This document shows positions 38,201-46,983 of a stretch of 64,000 nucleotides of DNA, piece by piece. The stretch comes from Crocinitomicaceae bacterium. Lineage in GTDB: Bacteria; Bacteroidota; Bacteroidia; Flavobacteriales_D; Crocinitomicaceae. Numbering within the stretch: position 1 is the stretch's first letter; each line of letters opens with the position of its first letter. Location: NCBI GenBank assembly GCA_021325675.1, contig JAJTCM010000008.1, positions 1 to 64,000 on the forward strand. Reading direction: 5' to 3'. The notes under the pieces are model-generated. The model ran no database searches. It saw nothing but the letters and a program-made list of their open reading frames with translations, and was not told the origin of the DNA. Made by a program: the position numbers and the translations under genes.

Positions 38201-40874
38201 TACCAAGTCCACTGTTTGGAATCATTCCTGTTACGACTGCCTGTGTTCCTGTAGAACCCGGGCATAAAATAAGGCTGGCATCACCTACAACAACAGCCAT
38301 TGCAAGATGAGGAATGATTACCTGTTCAACGACAACACAACCTGCATTACTTGTTACTTCCAAACGGTAAGTTCCTTCCGAAAGGGCACTATAGGGTTCT
38401 CCTGAACCTACCTGGTTATTATTAGCATCGAATAATTTACTGGAGGCATAATTTACGAGGCTGGTTAAATCTATTTCTCCCGTAGCAGAGCTACATTTAG
38501 TCGCTGTTATTACTTTTTGATAAGAAACAGGATTTGGTGCTGTTATAACCGCATAATTCTCGACTCTACATGCCGGGTAAACACTGTTGCTCACGGTGAA
38601 GTAAAATTCCCCCGGTCCAAGATTTTCAATCAAAGAAGGGGATTCATCAACCAAAACGCCATTCACCAGGTAATTTGACATGTTGGATACAGTTAAAGTT
38701 ACCTTTCCATTATTCGTATTACAAGCTGCGCCTGTTGTTGTATAAGTCAAGGCAGGAACCTCTGCTTTAATTACGTTAATTTCATTACTTACTGCTGCGT
38801 TAAGACATAAACCTACCGTGCCGCTGGCAATTACGCGATATACACCTTCCAGAGAACACGTAAAATTTGCTCCCGTGGCTCCAGGAACATCAACGAAATT
38901 ATCGTCCAAATCCTTTTTCTGCCATTGATACGTTACAGAACCCTGGCCTTGCAGATTACCACTTAGAACAGCTCCGAGGCTTGTATTAAACCCATCACAA
39001 AAGTAGCTTTGTCCAACAGCCGTTACGCCACTGAAACTGTTAATCTGAACTATTTGCTCGTAGCTGTCCTCGCAACTATTATGATTTAACGTAACTACGA
39101 CGTGAAAAATTCCATTTGAAGTATAATTGTGTATCAGGTCTGTAGGATGATTTGAAGCAATTGCTGCAACAGAGACAGCGTTTCCTGAAATTATTGTTCC
39201 ATCCCCATAGTCAATGGTGTAGGAACCTATGGACTGGCTCGTTGAGGTGATCGCAATATTTATCTCAGCACAATTATCGCTGCTTGCTGTGTAGGTAAAA
39301 TCTGCCACGGGCCTTGTCGAAATCGTAATCACCCTACTCTGGCTTGTTGCGGCACAGATAGAATTACCACTTTGCATTAACAGATTGATCGTGTATGTCC
39401 CAGGTTGATCAAATGTAAAAGCCGGATATTGGGCATTTACAGAGGAAATATCAACTGCTGGAGTTACGCTCCAGGTATAGGTGCTTCCCCCGCTTGCAAC
39501 ACTTGTTGGGTATAACGTCCCGACGCAACCAGCTCCTGGAAAACCAAAACTAGCTGGTACCCCACCAAAATTAATGGATTGAGTAATCTCAGTTTCACAG
39601 TCGGGATTATCGCGGTTTGTTATATGGAGTTTAAGCGTGTTATTTCCTGGATTAAAGCCTGTGAGCAACATCGTTTCTTCTGCCGCATAAACAATAGAAC
39701 CGCTGTTAACCTGCCAAAAATAGACAAAATCGTCCGAATTAAAGGGATTAATCGTAGCTGTAACGCCTGCTGAAGGATCACAAGGATTGTGAACATAGCT
39801 AAAATCTGCCTCCGGAATACCACTTACGGTAATGTTTTTCGTAATCGGACAACCGAAGTTTGAAGCTGTATAAACTACAGTATAACTTCCGTTATCCAGG
39901 TAAGCGTGTGTAGGACTTTCATCAAAAGTTGTAAACCCATCACCAAAGCTCCACATCCCGTTTTCTAGTGTTCCGTTTATAGCAAAGGTTATTTCATCAC
40001 ACGAAAAATTTGTACCTGAAGGGCTGATCACATAATTTGCCGGTGAGTTGATCACAAAACTTTCACTATGGCTGATCTGGTTGTGACATCCTGAATTCGT
40101 AGCGGAAGCAGTCAGTACATAACTTCCATCACCTAGTTCAGGATAATTTAATATGGGATACGTGAAATAAGATTGTGGATTTGACTCGTAGATAGTCGTT
40201 TGCGTCGTAGTGTTAACAAGCGTCCAAATTGGCAAGGTGGTTTCTCCTTCGGTTGGTGTAAGTACCCCATTTGCCATTATTCCTTCGCCAACGCAATAAT
40301 AATTATCCAACATAAAGGATAAATCGCATATTTTCGGCTTTACGCTGATCTGCAAATTATCTATATGCCATTCTATTGTTCCGGTATTTCCAGAAAAAGG
40401 TTGAAATTTGACTTTAAATTCCGCCGAATTTGGAATACCTGCAAGTGTTATCCGCTCTGAAACCATGGTAGGGTTTTCCCCTTGCCATTCCTGGTAGCTT
40501 GAACTTCTGTAAGGATAATTTGGAGGAGAAACAGCTTCCGTCCAATCTGTACCACCATTTAGGCTGTAATACCATTTTCCCCTGGTTTCTCCAGTCGTTC
40601 TGGCATAATGATCAAATTGGAGAAAAACATCATAAACGGCTTCATCATCCGGAATAGGAACTACTAAGCTTTCCATCCTGAACTGGCGGTCTTTCACTAA
40701 TTCAAGCTGTGCCTTATCGACAACGCTTCCTGTTACGTTATCCGATTCCTGGTCATAAACAATTACATCATCAACTGTTGAAAAGTCCTCAAACAGGAGC
40801 ACCTGTTCAGTCTGCGACAATCCATACAGACTGAACGTTACCAAAAACAGGAATGAAAAAATTTTAAGTGACAT
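32286..40874 (-). CDS. giant PKD + RHS protein with novel tip, cassette A (2862 aa)
   Basis: The signal peptide MSLKIFSFLFLVTFSLYGLS precedes a MAM/jelly-roll-like domain (about 20-190). PKD and Ig-like repeats follow to about 1280 (GMWSFGDGFTTFDESPTHAY; TYTWSVTPAVD; LTYAWENEGQPL). From about 1295 there are RHS repeats (YYDRAGALIKTASPEG, YIKYDNLGRTVEAGE). The RHS core is at about 2480-2555 (KYRYGFNGMESDNE, YDPRIGRWLSLDPMAQKYPG, NPIVFIDPYGD). The last 307 residues are a tip: a basic helix (about 2560-2590), then a Gly-rich beta domain (TAGVGIEADFGPWFASAGIG) of no known family. This is an RHS C-half fused to an adhesin-like front. The usual N-half is encoded separately at 42072-46310. Confidence 0.85.
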   Translation of the reverse strand: MSLKIFSFLFLVTFSLYGLSQTEQVLLFEDFSTVDDVIVYDQESDNVTGSVVDKAQLELVKDRQFRMESLVVPIPDDEAVYDVFLQFDHYARTTGETRGKWYYSLNGGTDWTEAVSPPNYPYRSSSYQEWQGENPTMVSERITLAGIPNSAEFKVKFQPFSGNTGTIEWHIDNLQISVKPKICDLSFMLDNYYCVGEGIMANGVLTPTEGETTLPIWTLVNTTTQTTIYESNPQSYFTYPILNYPELGDGSYVLTASATNSGCHNQISHSESFVINSPANYVISPSGTNFSCDEITFAINGTLENGMWSFGDGFTTFDESPTHAYLDNGSYTVVYTASNFGCPITKNITVSGIPEADFSYVHNPCDPSAGVTATINPFNSDDFVYFWQVNSGSIVYAAEETMLLTGFNPGNNTLKLHITNRDNPDCETEITQSINFGGVPASFGFPGAGCVGTLYPTSVASGGSTYTWSVTPAVDISSVNAQYPAFTFDQPGTYTINLLMQSGNSICAATSQSRVITISTRPVADFTYTASSDNCAEINIAITSTSQSIGSYTIDYGDGTIISGNAVSVAAIASNHPTDLIHNYTSNGIFHVVVTLNHNSCEDSYEQIVQINSFSGVTAVGQSYFCDGFNTSLGAVLSGNLQGQGSVTYQWQKKDLDDNFVDVPGATGANFTCSLEGVYRVIASGTVGLCLNAAVSNEINVIKAEVPALTYTTTGAACNTNNGKVTLTVSNMSNYLVNGVLVDESPSLIENLGPGEFYFTVSNSVYPACRVENYAVITAPNPVSYQKVITATKCSSATGEIDLTSLVNYASSKLFDANNNQVGSGEPYSALSEGTYRLEVTSNAGCVVVEQVIIPHLAMAVVVGDASLILCPGSTGTQAVVTGMIPNSGLGTLTYAWENEGQPLTEASNTLSITTAGSYSVTVNSSVTGCSASANISVEEAKGMSVAIQADRFCAGDNVTLNAFINGGVAPYTYFWDNSISPQTETYSVATTTLPKIVTLEVVDAQNCNSAIVSYTLSGTPLTLDNPAYSINDCDFYGEASGGQTPYTFEWYFTGEVFTETVVLSFTYNAATNTLKRDDNSNVVEKPDHASNTTDVITLANAKKLEYQNLPTTGKHPVYFSFPYHANNPYTQWYYGLDSDNTVGSEAFYPDLGADGPVDVQYSVQSTGDRLQHSHSGKTSTSNFVDATYKVVVRDANGCETRGIAVVDVPVTVKNAPQFKFVFTNKETIPDPPPVEVDEDLVENMAEASNELMSAMQNCMAAYTEQLEGNLSSCFELSSLEDEMTISYSENIYHYTLSYYDRAGALIKTASPEGVVTFSKPQIDEVINYRKTGTLSSQVDPEDLLPDHRLTFRYRYNGIGQLTWLWSNDGDATTFIYDGKNRLRFSQNADQKVTGKYSYIKYDNLGRTVEAGESSQNGPDLDATNLETLSQLNNQLLANNMSFPQNQRSEIITNVYTLSGPVDYYGQPQRFLNNNISYVTKDYDPNVAGDEYITYYSYDPHGNVEWMVQEHPQIGRNTLSYEYDLISGKMLKVIYNENRPDAFFHRYSYNGENNLIMVETSPDGVLWDKDATIEHYEHGPQKRVVLGDDKVQGLDYLYTAQGWLKSINTPALNNLKDPGHDGGLISQFLETGQVAEDIFGMSLGYFRGDYVRTSPSFHTDYEELYLGTAPPTKDLYNGNVAHWENSRLVGTGNKSNHVNASVYAYDVLNRLKDAANYESALDPITREKNNSFAKGYQRQFDSNTNTFIDNDAFQENYVYDANGNIKSLSRKDELGNSLDNFTYKYDPSGRKNQLLSLIENEMNTDGSKGDIIDGLHSYIYDNRGNLLEENYKENYGSTECDVKLNMTWTVTGKVSSILKSVDDGSQIIGIEELHFYYDAMDIRVRKEAKKHYDIQGVPANYAYTILEINNTYYVQDATGYPMAVYEKQVKQDSQDPLTYNIDMKLLEHSIYGTNRIGQDRKEVTVAQGTTQNLYDLASLNDLVLPESGINKISEYQNWITSANKTTAIGEGIDQICNCKVKKLSYDLTNDVNDATGTKDYLDNPSLSEMTAFLGVADNGVAIAENLDRQTQFYVVLAKNYLGQKDACLVYTTDGQLMEGTENILDVDASSKPVIVNLTGSSKYAIVTLKNNGLPSYHVVDMGQSSFGGMASGKVVESNLPLSANTPIGTQYSYHYTGYEDHINERTIVYTVRSTPIAGQPGQAMAEVMAYELYKESMHVPAEYILYSENACGDQKQGEVQISPEGDKLLWYKHDRNISAFDHREAELYKFNLGMDKISFVSAPEINLPTIQAGNYGRGMAEFMENNNSILYSQHGVFGTTPESNKNLWRYQTVSPSLVSLNPANTYLFSQIKRGVNGTYYLPDMDSPIDKMHTYRTGNTPDEAIYKQAYGIGEASYSYGASLPTQVFKVFTTGQVQMLFTRTVGRKMYELTDHLNNVRVVISDRKILHDEDADNAVSEHDYFIVELMSYSDYYPFGMQQPGRHYTNEKYRYGFNGMESDNETKGSGNSYTTEFRQYDPRIGRWLSLDPMAQKYPGLSPYVAYNNNPIVFIDPYGDDPPTAKQLQKKLKKIGNELERKTKKAMKRIAKQAADSAPLNSIDEAMNLEKWKQYASDLSETITDEGVEIEQWFEGELNKILKHYGEKVKNWHFAGVTAGVGIEADFGPWFASAGIGAKIGDSKYKAVIENVAPGSTAYTPDAAPYVFAEAGVNAEFKDLFDDDWYEVFTDYEKWVKLMKMSNVGINLAGFVGGKFSAEELIQPGGSAGTSTLIALGVSINGKGPWGGSFEATVDPLTLDVELTFKVTYGLKIPLEDKKGFTIGMIEKGSAEYVFPSTMQMALEFVDMYYRSKYAPVNVTAPRKSAP

Positions 40875-40927
40875 AATGGTAATTTTGTGTTAATGAAATA
40901 AGTTTATAATCCAAGGGGCGTGTTTAT

Positions 40928-42034
40928 TTAATCATTTTCCAATGCTTCCAAGCGATTTAAAACACTCTGCATCTGAGTTTTCAGAGCTTCGATTTCTTCT
41001 TGTTGTTCTTCGATAATTTCTTGTTGTTCTTTATTTGACTCAATAAGAACAGGTATTAAGCCGATGTAATTGACCGCTTTTACGGATGCTCCGGACGGAT
41101 CAGTCCTTGTCGTCACTAAGTCCGGAAAAACCTGCTCAATTTCCTGGGCTAAAACTCCTATATGGGTATTATTGTCTGGTTTGTTATTCCATTTGTAGGA
41201 AACCCCCCGAATCTGCTTCAACTTGTTTGAACAGTTATTCAGTTTATTAATATTCTTTTTTAACAGGGAATCTGAGCTTTGACTCAAATCTCCATCAATC
41301 CACATATTACCGCTTTCATAAACTTCTAAAAGAAGATTTTGGCCGACCCAATCCGTGCTTAAATAACTGGTATTATGCAAAATCCTGAAAACTGCCCCAC
41401 CATTATAAGTTACTAGGGCATCATCAAAAGCATTTTCATTATCAATAAAAATCATATGGTGGGCCTTGGAATTTAAACGCATACTTCCACCGTCATCACC
41501 CATAAGACTTACACTGTTCCCGGTTGTTCCAAAAAGTGAAATAGCAGCATATTTAGTGTTATCTACGGCTTTGATGTTTAATAGGCTGGTTGAAGTTAAT
41601 TCATCTCCTGTTCCAATCTGAACTTTTCCTTCTCCATAATAGATATTATCAGGATCTGTCGAGGTCCTCTTCCATAAGGCCTCGGTGCTAACCAGTTGTT
41701 TCCAGGTTCCATTTGCAGATTCTGACTCATCCATCTTATCAAAATACCAATAACCATAGTTTACATCCTGATCCGTTACGAATACCATCAAACCGTGATC
41801 ATCAGCCTGTAAATTTGTGGCGGCGCGGAGCGACCCAGCCAGCCCTCTGATTTCACTATAGGTTACCCTGGGCACCAACATACCTTTGCTATTTGATTTA
41901 ATATCAAGCATCGCATTAGGAGAAGGTGGAGTTGTAATTGTGGAAATAGACACTCCTTCCGTTCCTTGCGCAAACATTAAAAAAGCAGAAAATGTAAATG
42001 GAAGGAAAGCCAGTAATTGATTTATTTTTTTCAT
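40928..42034 (-). CDS. Peptidase_S74 (intramolecular chaperone) protein (368 aa)
   Basis: The ATG at 42034 gives the signal peptide MKKINQLLAFLPFTFSAFLMFAQ; an upstream in-frame ATG at 42082 lacks this logic. A tail-fibre-like beta region is followed by an S74 domain from about residue 253. It shows SSDSLLKKNI, with Ser254 and Lys259 as the self-cleavage pair, then RGVSYKWNN and HIGVLAQEIEQVFPDLV. A C-terminal coiled coil (EEQQEEIEALKTQM) ends it. S74 domains trimerise beta-helical fibres and cut themselves off. It lies between the two RHS halves of cassette A. Confidence 0.85.
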   Translation of the reverse strand: MKKINQLLAFLPFTFSAFLMFAQGTEGVSISTITTPPSPNAMLDIKSNSKGMLVPRVTYSEIRGLAGSLRAATNLQADDHGLMVFVTDQDVNYGYWYFDKMDESESANGTWKQLVSTEALWKRTSTDPDNIYYGEGKVQIGTGDELTSTSLLNIKAVDNTKYAAISLFGTTGNSVSLMGDDGGSMRLNSKAHHMIFIDNENAFDDALVTYNGGAVFRILHNTSYLSTDWVGQNLLLEVYESGNMWIDGDLSQSSDSLLKKNINKLNNCSNKLKQIRGVSYKWNNKPDNNTHIGVLAQEIEQVFPDLVTTRTDPSGASVKAVNYIGLIPVLIESNKEQQEIIEEQQEEIEALKTQMQSVLNRLEALEND

Positions 42035-42071
42035 GACTTGTGTTTTATAAGTGGATAAATTATGTTTAAAA

Positions 42072-45000
42072 TTATTGCCCATTCAATTGAGCACTTGTAA
42101 CTGTTTTTGGTGTTGTGATTTCAGGGTCGGAGCAACCTGTAGATGTTGCCCAACTAGGTGAAGTAGAAGTTCCACATGATGATCCGACCGGAGGTGTTAT
42201 GTCAAGTTCTAGCTGCCAGAAAGATGCCTGGTCAATTACCGCCTGGTCACAATCCAGGAATAACTTGAAAGATTTTGTTTCCTGAGCAGTACAAACAAGC
42301 CCGGATGAGCCTATACTAAGTGAATAGCAATCAACTGGTACTTCAAAGGGGTATTCACTGAGGTTGTCCTCTGGAACCCCGTCCCCATCATCTGCTGCAT
42401 GGCCATAAGCTCCCGTAGAAGTATTTAAAAGTCCTTGGATAATAATCAGTTTTGATTGGCATTCTGTTACAACTTTATCAGCCATCCGCTCGACATCCTC
42501 TTTGCTTACCTCATTGTCAGCTGCAGGACTTGTAAGACATTCTACAATATCATAACATGAGCTTGTAAGCTCTGAAGTGATAACATCCATAAATTCGCCT
42601 TTTCGATTCGCACAAATATCGATAGCTATCTGTACTTCGTTTTTAGCCATTTGCACAACGTCAATTGGGTCTGCCTGTTCCGGAGTTCCTGCAGGTTGTG
42701 CACAGAGATGCGGTGGAATTTTATAAGATCCTTTAATCTGCTTATAAAAATTAAGGCGTTGTCCTGCAGACCAACTTAGGTGAGTATAGTTACATGGGGT
42801 ACATAGTGTGCCTCCGCAGAAGGTTGAAGCATCATTGTAACAGCTTCCCAACTCTATTTCAAGTTGGTTCGCTACCAAAACATTATTATCTGAATAGTCA
42901 TCGGCTGACGCTGATCCATTCAAATCATTTTGGGAATTGTAAACGAAATATTTGAACATCCATTCCGGTTTCATAATATAAGGGTAAGCTAGTTGAGATG
43001 TCAGCCCATTACAATAATTAATATTACTTAGGGCATAGGTTGAATAATCTTCCACCAAGGCCGAGGCTGTGCCACCGATATCCGGTACATGAACGGTAGA
43101 AGCGCTTTGAGGGAAGGTAAACGTGCTTCCTGAATATTCTGCAGGAACAGTTGCGTCCTCATCCAAAATGGCCGCAAACTGGTAGCCTGCACAGTCCATA
43201 AATGTATTGATAAAATTAACCACTGTATTCAGTTCGGAAGTTCCGACATAACCTTCATCTGAATCGTTGAAATCGCGCATTTTACGTGAAATGATAAAAT
43301 TCAACAGGCCTTCGAATTTTGATTTGTCTTCCGCATCTTCCCTGTTAGACTCCTCGTCATATTCTTCTTCTGAGTCTGTGTCCGCCCTATCATTATATTC
43401 GTTCATAACATCGACTCCCGCATCAAAACTATTTTCACCCAGAAGATCAACAGCCATTATCCAGCAGCGATACAGATTTTTACAAGTATAATTCGGCTTG
43501 CTTGCAACTGGCGCTACTCCAGTAGCGATTGCATCTCCATTGGCGTCCACATAATATAGCTGACCATTTTCATCCTCTTTAGCCATCGAGCCATTTTTAG
43601 TCTGCCCGGTATAATACTTGGAAGTAAGCATGTTCGTTAACATAAACTCCAGGCTTGATTCTGTAAAACCAGGAGCAACCTGGTCTAAAAAATTAATCTG
43701 TGCAGTCCCACTAAAAGAGCGATAAAGCTCATTAGCCTGTAAATATTCAATAAAACCATCTGATGCGTCACCAGTCAGTCCATCCATTACAAGAGTGGAA
43801 ACAAGCGTTTTATCATTAGCGGCTACAGCTGCATCAATCGCATCACATATTAAGTTCACCTCCGGCCTCGGAATTGCGATTGATTTCCCTCCACAGTCGG
43901 CACAAGCACCATTATTTGACGAAAGTATATTAAAGGTTAATGTACCAACTGTTGCGCCTCCAGCTGCTGGTGTATATGTAATTGTAAAATTTGCCGGGTA
44001 TGCCGTAGGAGTGGTAACGAGGTTTAAATCTGCCAACACCGTAAGATCACGATTATTAATCTTACCCAAGTAAGTTTCGAAAACCAAGAGTTCAGCATCA
44101 TTGTGCACGGCATTCATTTTATTATAGATCAGCTGCATCAATGCTTCTGTAACTTCGTAATCTGTTTCTTGAGCAAGTGATTTTTGCGAAAAGACTTTTT
44201 TGACAAGCAGGTATTCCCCTTCAGGTAAATCGAACGTACCATCCGCATTAGCATCCACCGAAGCATTAAAGGCAAGTGAAACATTGTCATCATTTACCCA
44301 TTTCCACCCACTTGTAAAGTTGAGCTTACTCATAGAAGGAACCACGAAAGGAGCAAGTATATTGGGTGATTCTGATGTAACTAAGCCTGTTGCATCACTG
44401 ATATACGTTTTTTGATTCTGTAAATCAATCAGGTAGAATTGAACTGCAAACTGGCAATCAATACAATCAGCGCTATTTTTGTCTGCATCATATTTCAGTG
44501 TGACTGTCTTCGTTTCTGAAACGGCAAAGCGTTTTGTGCTTTGGAACACATTACCATCAACAATATTTTGAGTGGTAGAGTGATTTACGACAAAGCCATG
44601 CGGATCAGAGTTTAGTGGTTGTAGATTGGATGTTTGATTGCTGATGAGTGCAGATGCAATCGTTTTTCCTTCTTTTGATATATATTCAACTGATTGCACA
44701 CCATTCGGGTCAATTGTTATCATTTTAATGACGGACTCAGCTAAAGGAGCTTCATCCCCGAAAACACGGATTAATTCTTCATCTGAAACGCTTCCGTATA
44801 AAATACGTGTTGTCCTTTTTTCACCGTTTGTAATTGTCCCGATTGCATGGACTCTTCCAACTCCAGAAACTTCCGATGCCCTCCCCGTACCGTCAGTTTT
44901 GAAGATTGTTCTTGTAAAGGGGTAGCCCTCAGCACTCGCTACACCATCTGTTTGCTGGCCATTGTAATAAGAATATGCCGTTCCAGCATCTTTAACTGTA

Positions 45001-46310
45001 CCTGGGTTGTTAACACCCGATCCATCATCATAATCAAATGCTGTATAAACATCTCCTATGCTATTTTGAACAAGATTAGAAATATAACCAGGTAAACCTG
45101 TCGCGCTTGCTAACGGTACGGCTATAGTGTTCAGAGAAGGTCGCCCTGAAAAGTCTATCACTGAATGGTTAACAATGGTTTTATCTCCGTCGCTATCATA
45201 AGCTTGTACTTGTCTTGGTCTTCCCAATGGATCCGCATAAGTAATACCTTCACTTATACGAACCCCATCAGTCAAGTTATTATTACCCTCTGTAAATACA
45301 CGGTTATAAATCCAGTTAAGGTTTTCTTCGTTATCTTGGTAATAAAAAATATCTGAGCTTCCAGAAAAATTAACAAAATTACCTTCCGCACCATCCTCCA
45401 AGGTTGGTGACCACAATCCATAGTTTTCGTTGTTGGCAATACCTCCTGGGTAAAAAGTACCAATAGGTCTAACACGCCATACATAATAACCGCTTCCTTC
45501 TACCATAGTAAGCTCGATTTCTTTCTTATAGCTTTGAGTCTCTACTTTTAAAGCATTTTTCCAATCTACTTTATAATGTATTATATGAGGATCAGATATA
45601 TTTGGGTCCGATACAAGAGTTGGATCCGTATTGATGAGCTTAAGAAGCTGGATTTCATAATTTGGGTAGAGCTCATCACTATTCCACTTGAAAGTTACCC
45701 TCTTGCTCCCCATAGTGTTTACTTTTAACAGGGAATGTGGAGCGGGAGCCATTGTTTCATTTGCTAAACGCACATCAACCGCAAATTCACGTTCTACCCA
45801 GGCCGTCAATCTCAGTTTACTATTAATTTGATTTGCAACAAAGGCTGATACACCTGACAAAGGCAAGTTATCCCCTATACAATTAAACGTTAAAGTTGAC
45901 TGATTGGGATCAACATCTACTTCATCTAAAATTTTAATGCGGATGAGTTGCTCAGGTTGGTCCTCATTGATTGTCAAATCTCTGTTAACAGAGACCAAAC
46001 CGCTCACATTGATACTAAGCAACACATTAAATACATCTGCCGTATTTTTTACAAAGAAATCATCTCCCAAATCCAATTTCAAGTAGAGATAGGCCGAACT
46101 GTTTTTTTCCTGTAAACCGGTTTGATATGGCTTTGTAATGTTAATTGTTTTCGACGTGGAGGCAGTAATATCTGCATAACTGAACGTTTCTTTTGCAGTC
46201 AGAAAAGAAGGATCATACTGAGCCTTGATTCCTATTTGGAAAAAAAACACAGCTGCCAAAAATCCAAAAAATCTTTGGGGGGACTTAATTGCGATCATCA
46301 ATAAATTCAT
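42072..46310 (-). CDS. RHS-N-half-like exported protein without RHS repeats (1412 aa)
   Basis: The ATG at 46310 (or 46298) gives a signal peptide ending GIKAQ; an upstream TTG at 46328 is less likely. FN3-like segments occupy about 190-310. A block at about 328-470 (NLNWIYNRVFTEG, YADPLGRPRQVQAYDSDGDK) matches the same place in the 2531-aa RHS protein. A Cys-containing region follows (CIDCQFAVQFYLIDLQ, CNYTHLSWSAGQRLNFYKQ). The protein stops before any RHS repeat or core, so it equals the front half of an RHS protein. It overlaps the preceding 232-aa gene. The missing C-half is fused to PKD domains at 32286-40874. Confidence 0.75.
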   Translation of the reverse strand: MNLLMIAIKSPQRFFGFLAAVFFFQIGIKAQYDPSFLTAKETFSYADITASTSKTINITKPYQTGLQEKNSSAYLYLKLDLGDDFFVKNTADVFNVLLSINVSGLVSVNRDLTINEDQPEQLIRIKILDEVDVDPNQSTLTFNCIGDNLPLSGVSAFVANQINSKLRLTAWVEREFAVDVRLANETMAPAPHSLLKVNTMGSKRVTFKWNSDELYPNYEIQLLKLINTDPTLVSDPNISDPHIIHYKVDWKNALKVETQSYKKEIELTMVEGSGYYVWRVRPIGTFYPGGIANNENYGLWSPTLEDGAEGNFVNFSGSSDIFYYQDNEENLNWIYNRVFTEGNNNLTDGVRISEGITYADPLGRPRQVQAYDSDGDKTIVNHSVIDFSGRPSLNTIAVPLASATGLPGYISNLVQNSIGDVYTAFDYDDGSGVNNPGTVKDAGTAYSYYNGQQTDGVASAEGYPFTRTIFKTDGTGRASEVSGVGRVHAIGTITNGEKRTTRILYGSVSDEELIRVFGDEAPLAESVIKMITIDPNGVQSVEYISKEGKTIASALISNQTSNLQPLNSDPHGFVVNHSTTQNIVDGNVFQSTKRFAVSETKTVTLKYDADKNSADCIDCQFAVQFYLIDLQNQKTYISDATGLVTSESPNILAPFVVPSMSKLNFTSGWKWVNDDNVSLAFNASVDANADGTFDLPEGEYLLVKKVFSQKSLAQETDYEVTEALMQLIYNKMNAVHNDAELLVFETYLGKINNRDLTVLADLNLVTTPTAYPANFTITYTPAAGGATVGTLTFNILSSNNGACADCGGKSIAIPRPEVNLICDAIDAAVAANDKTLVSTLVMDGLTGDASDGFIEYLQANELYRSFSGTAQINFLDQVAPGFTESSLEFMLTNMLTSKYYTGQTKNGSMAKEDENGQLYYVDANGDAIATGVAPVASKPNYTCKNLYRCWIMAVDLLGENSFDAGVDVMNEYNDRADTDSEEEYDEESNREDAEDKSKFEGLLNFIISRKMRDFNDSDEGYVGTSELNTVVNFINTFMDCAGYQFAAILDEDATVPAEYSGSTFTFPQSASTVHVPDIGGTASALVEDYSTYALSNINYCNGLTSQLAYPYIMKPEWMFKYFVYNSQNDLNGSASADDYSDNNVLVANQLEIELGSCYNDASTFCGGTLCTPCNYTHLSWSAGQRLNFYKQIKGSYKIPPHLCAQPAGTPEQADPIDVVQMAKNEVQIAIDICANRKGEFMDVITSELTSSCYDIVECLTSPAADNEVSKEDVERMADKVVTECQSKLIIIQGLLNTSTGAYGHAADDGDGVPEDNLSEYPFEVPVDCYSLSIGSSGLVCTAQETKSFKLFLDCDQAVIDQASFWQLELDITPPVGSSCGTSTSPSWATSTGCSDPEITTPKTVTSAQLNGQ

Positions 46311-46983
46311 ATCCTTTATATTTTTCAAGTAATTTACCTTTTTGGTTCAGTATAAGCTTGCTCGGTTTTGAGAAATTATACGAATTCAAAAATTTATAAT
46401 CCATATAGTTCATTTCCATACTCTTTAGTTTATATTTCTTCGTATAAGTAACCGAATTGCTGATAAGTCTATTGTTTTTTATGTCTATTTTATAAGTCAT
46501 ACTTTTAATATGCACTAATTCATTCACGTCTTCCTTTACTGTCAACTTTAGTGTTTTGATCCCTTTAAGGGAATCACTGAAATAACAGGATTGAACCTCA
46601 CAATTTTTTAAAAAAGTCTTCCTGAATTTCAAAAACTCATCTTCGGATGCTTTTGGGTTCTTTTGTGAAATATTTCCCAGGATTACCTTTTGTTGTTTTA
46701 ATACAAGGAACATTTCCTTGTCATCAGAAAATATATCGACCTGTTCAGAAAGAAAGTACATATGTTTTTGATCTTGATACATCTTAACTTCTGATTGTAC
46801 CACTTCCTTTTCCCAATCTTCAGAACGAACCTTGTAATGAACAAAAGCAGTCTTGTTATTCAGATTTTTCCTATCTGCGTAAATACTGTCTTCTATTGCT
46901 AATACTTGCTCAAGACAGTCTTGCGACAAGCTCCAAGAGGTTATGCAAATAAAGAAATATACCTGTATGAAATTGCGCATCAT
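46285..46983 (-). CDS. small exported protein of cassette A (232 aa)
   Basis: The signal peptide MMRNFIQVYFFICITSWSLSQ is followed by a mixed alpha/beta domain with many long strands (YKVRSEDWEKEVVQSEVKMY; SMTYKIDIKNNRLISNSVTY). The shape is like periplasmic LolA-type or DUF carriers, but no motif proves it. It is unique to cassette A. The start overlaps the SpvB-like stop (ATGA), and the end overlaps the next gene, so translation is probably coupled. The role may be accessory to the giant proteins. Confidence 0.6.
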   Translation of the reverse strand: MMRNFIQVYFFICITSWSLSQDCLEQVLAIEDSIYADRKNLNNKTAFVHYKVRSEDWEKEVVQSEVKMYQDQKHMYFLSEQVDIFSDDKEMFLVLKQQKVILGNISQKNPKASEDEFLKFRKTFLKNCEVQSCYFSDSLKGIKTLKLTVKEDVNELVHIKSMTYKIDIKNNRLISNSVTYTKKYKLKSMEMNYMDYKFLNSYNFSKPSKLILNQKGKLLEKYKGYEFIDDRN

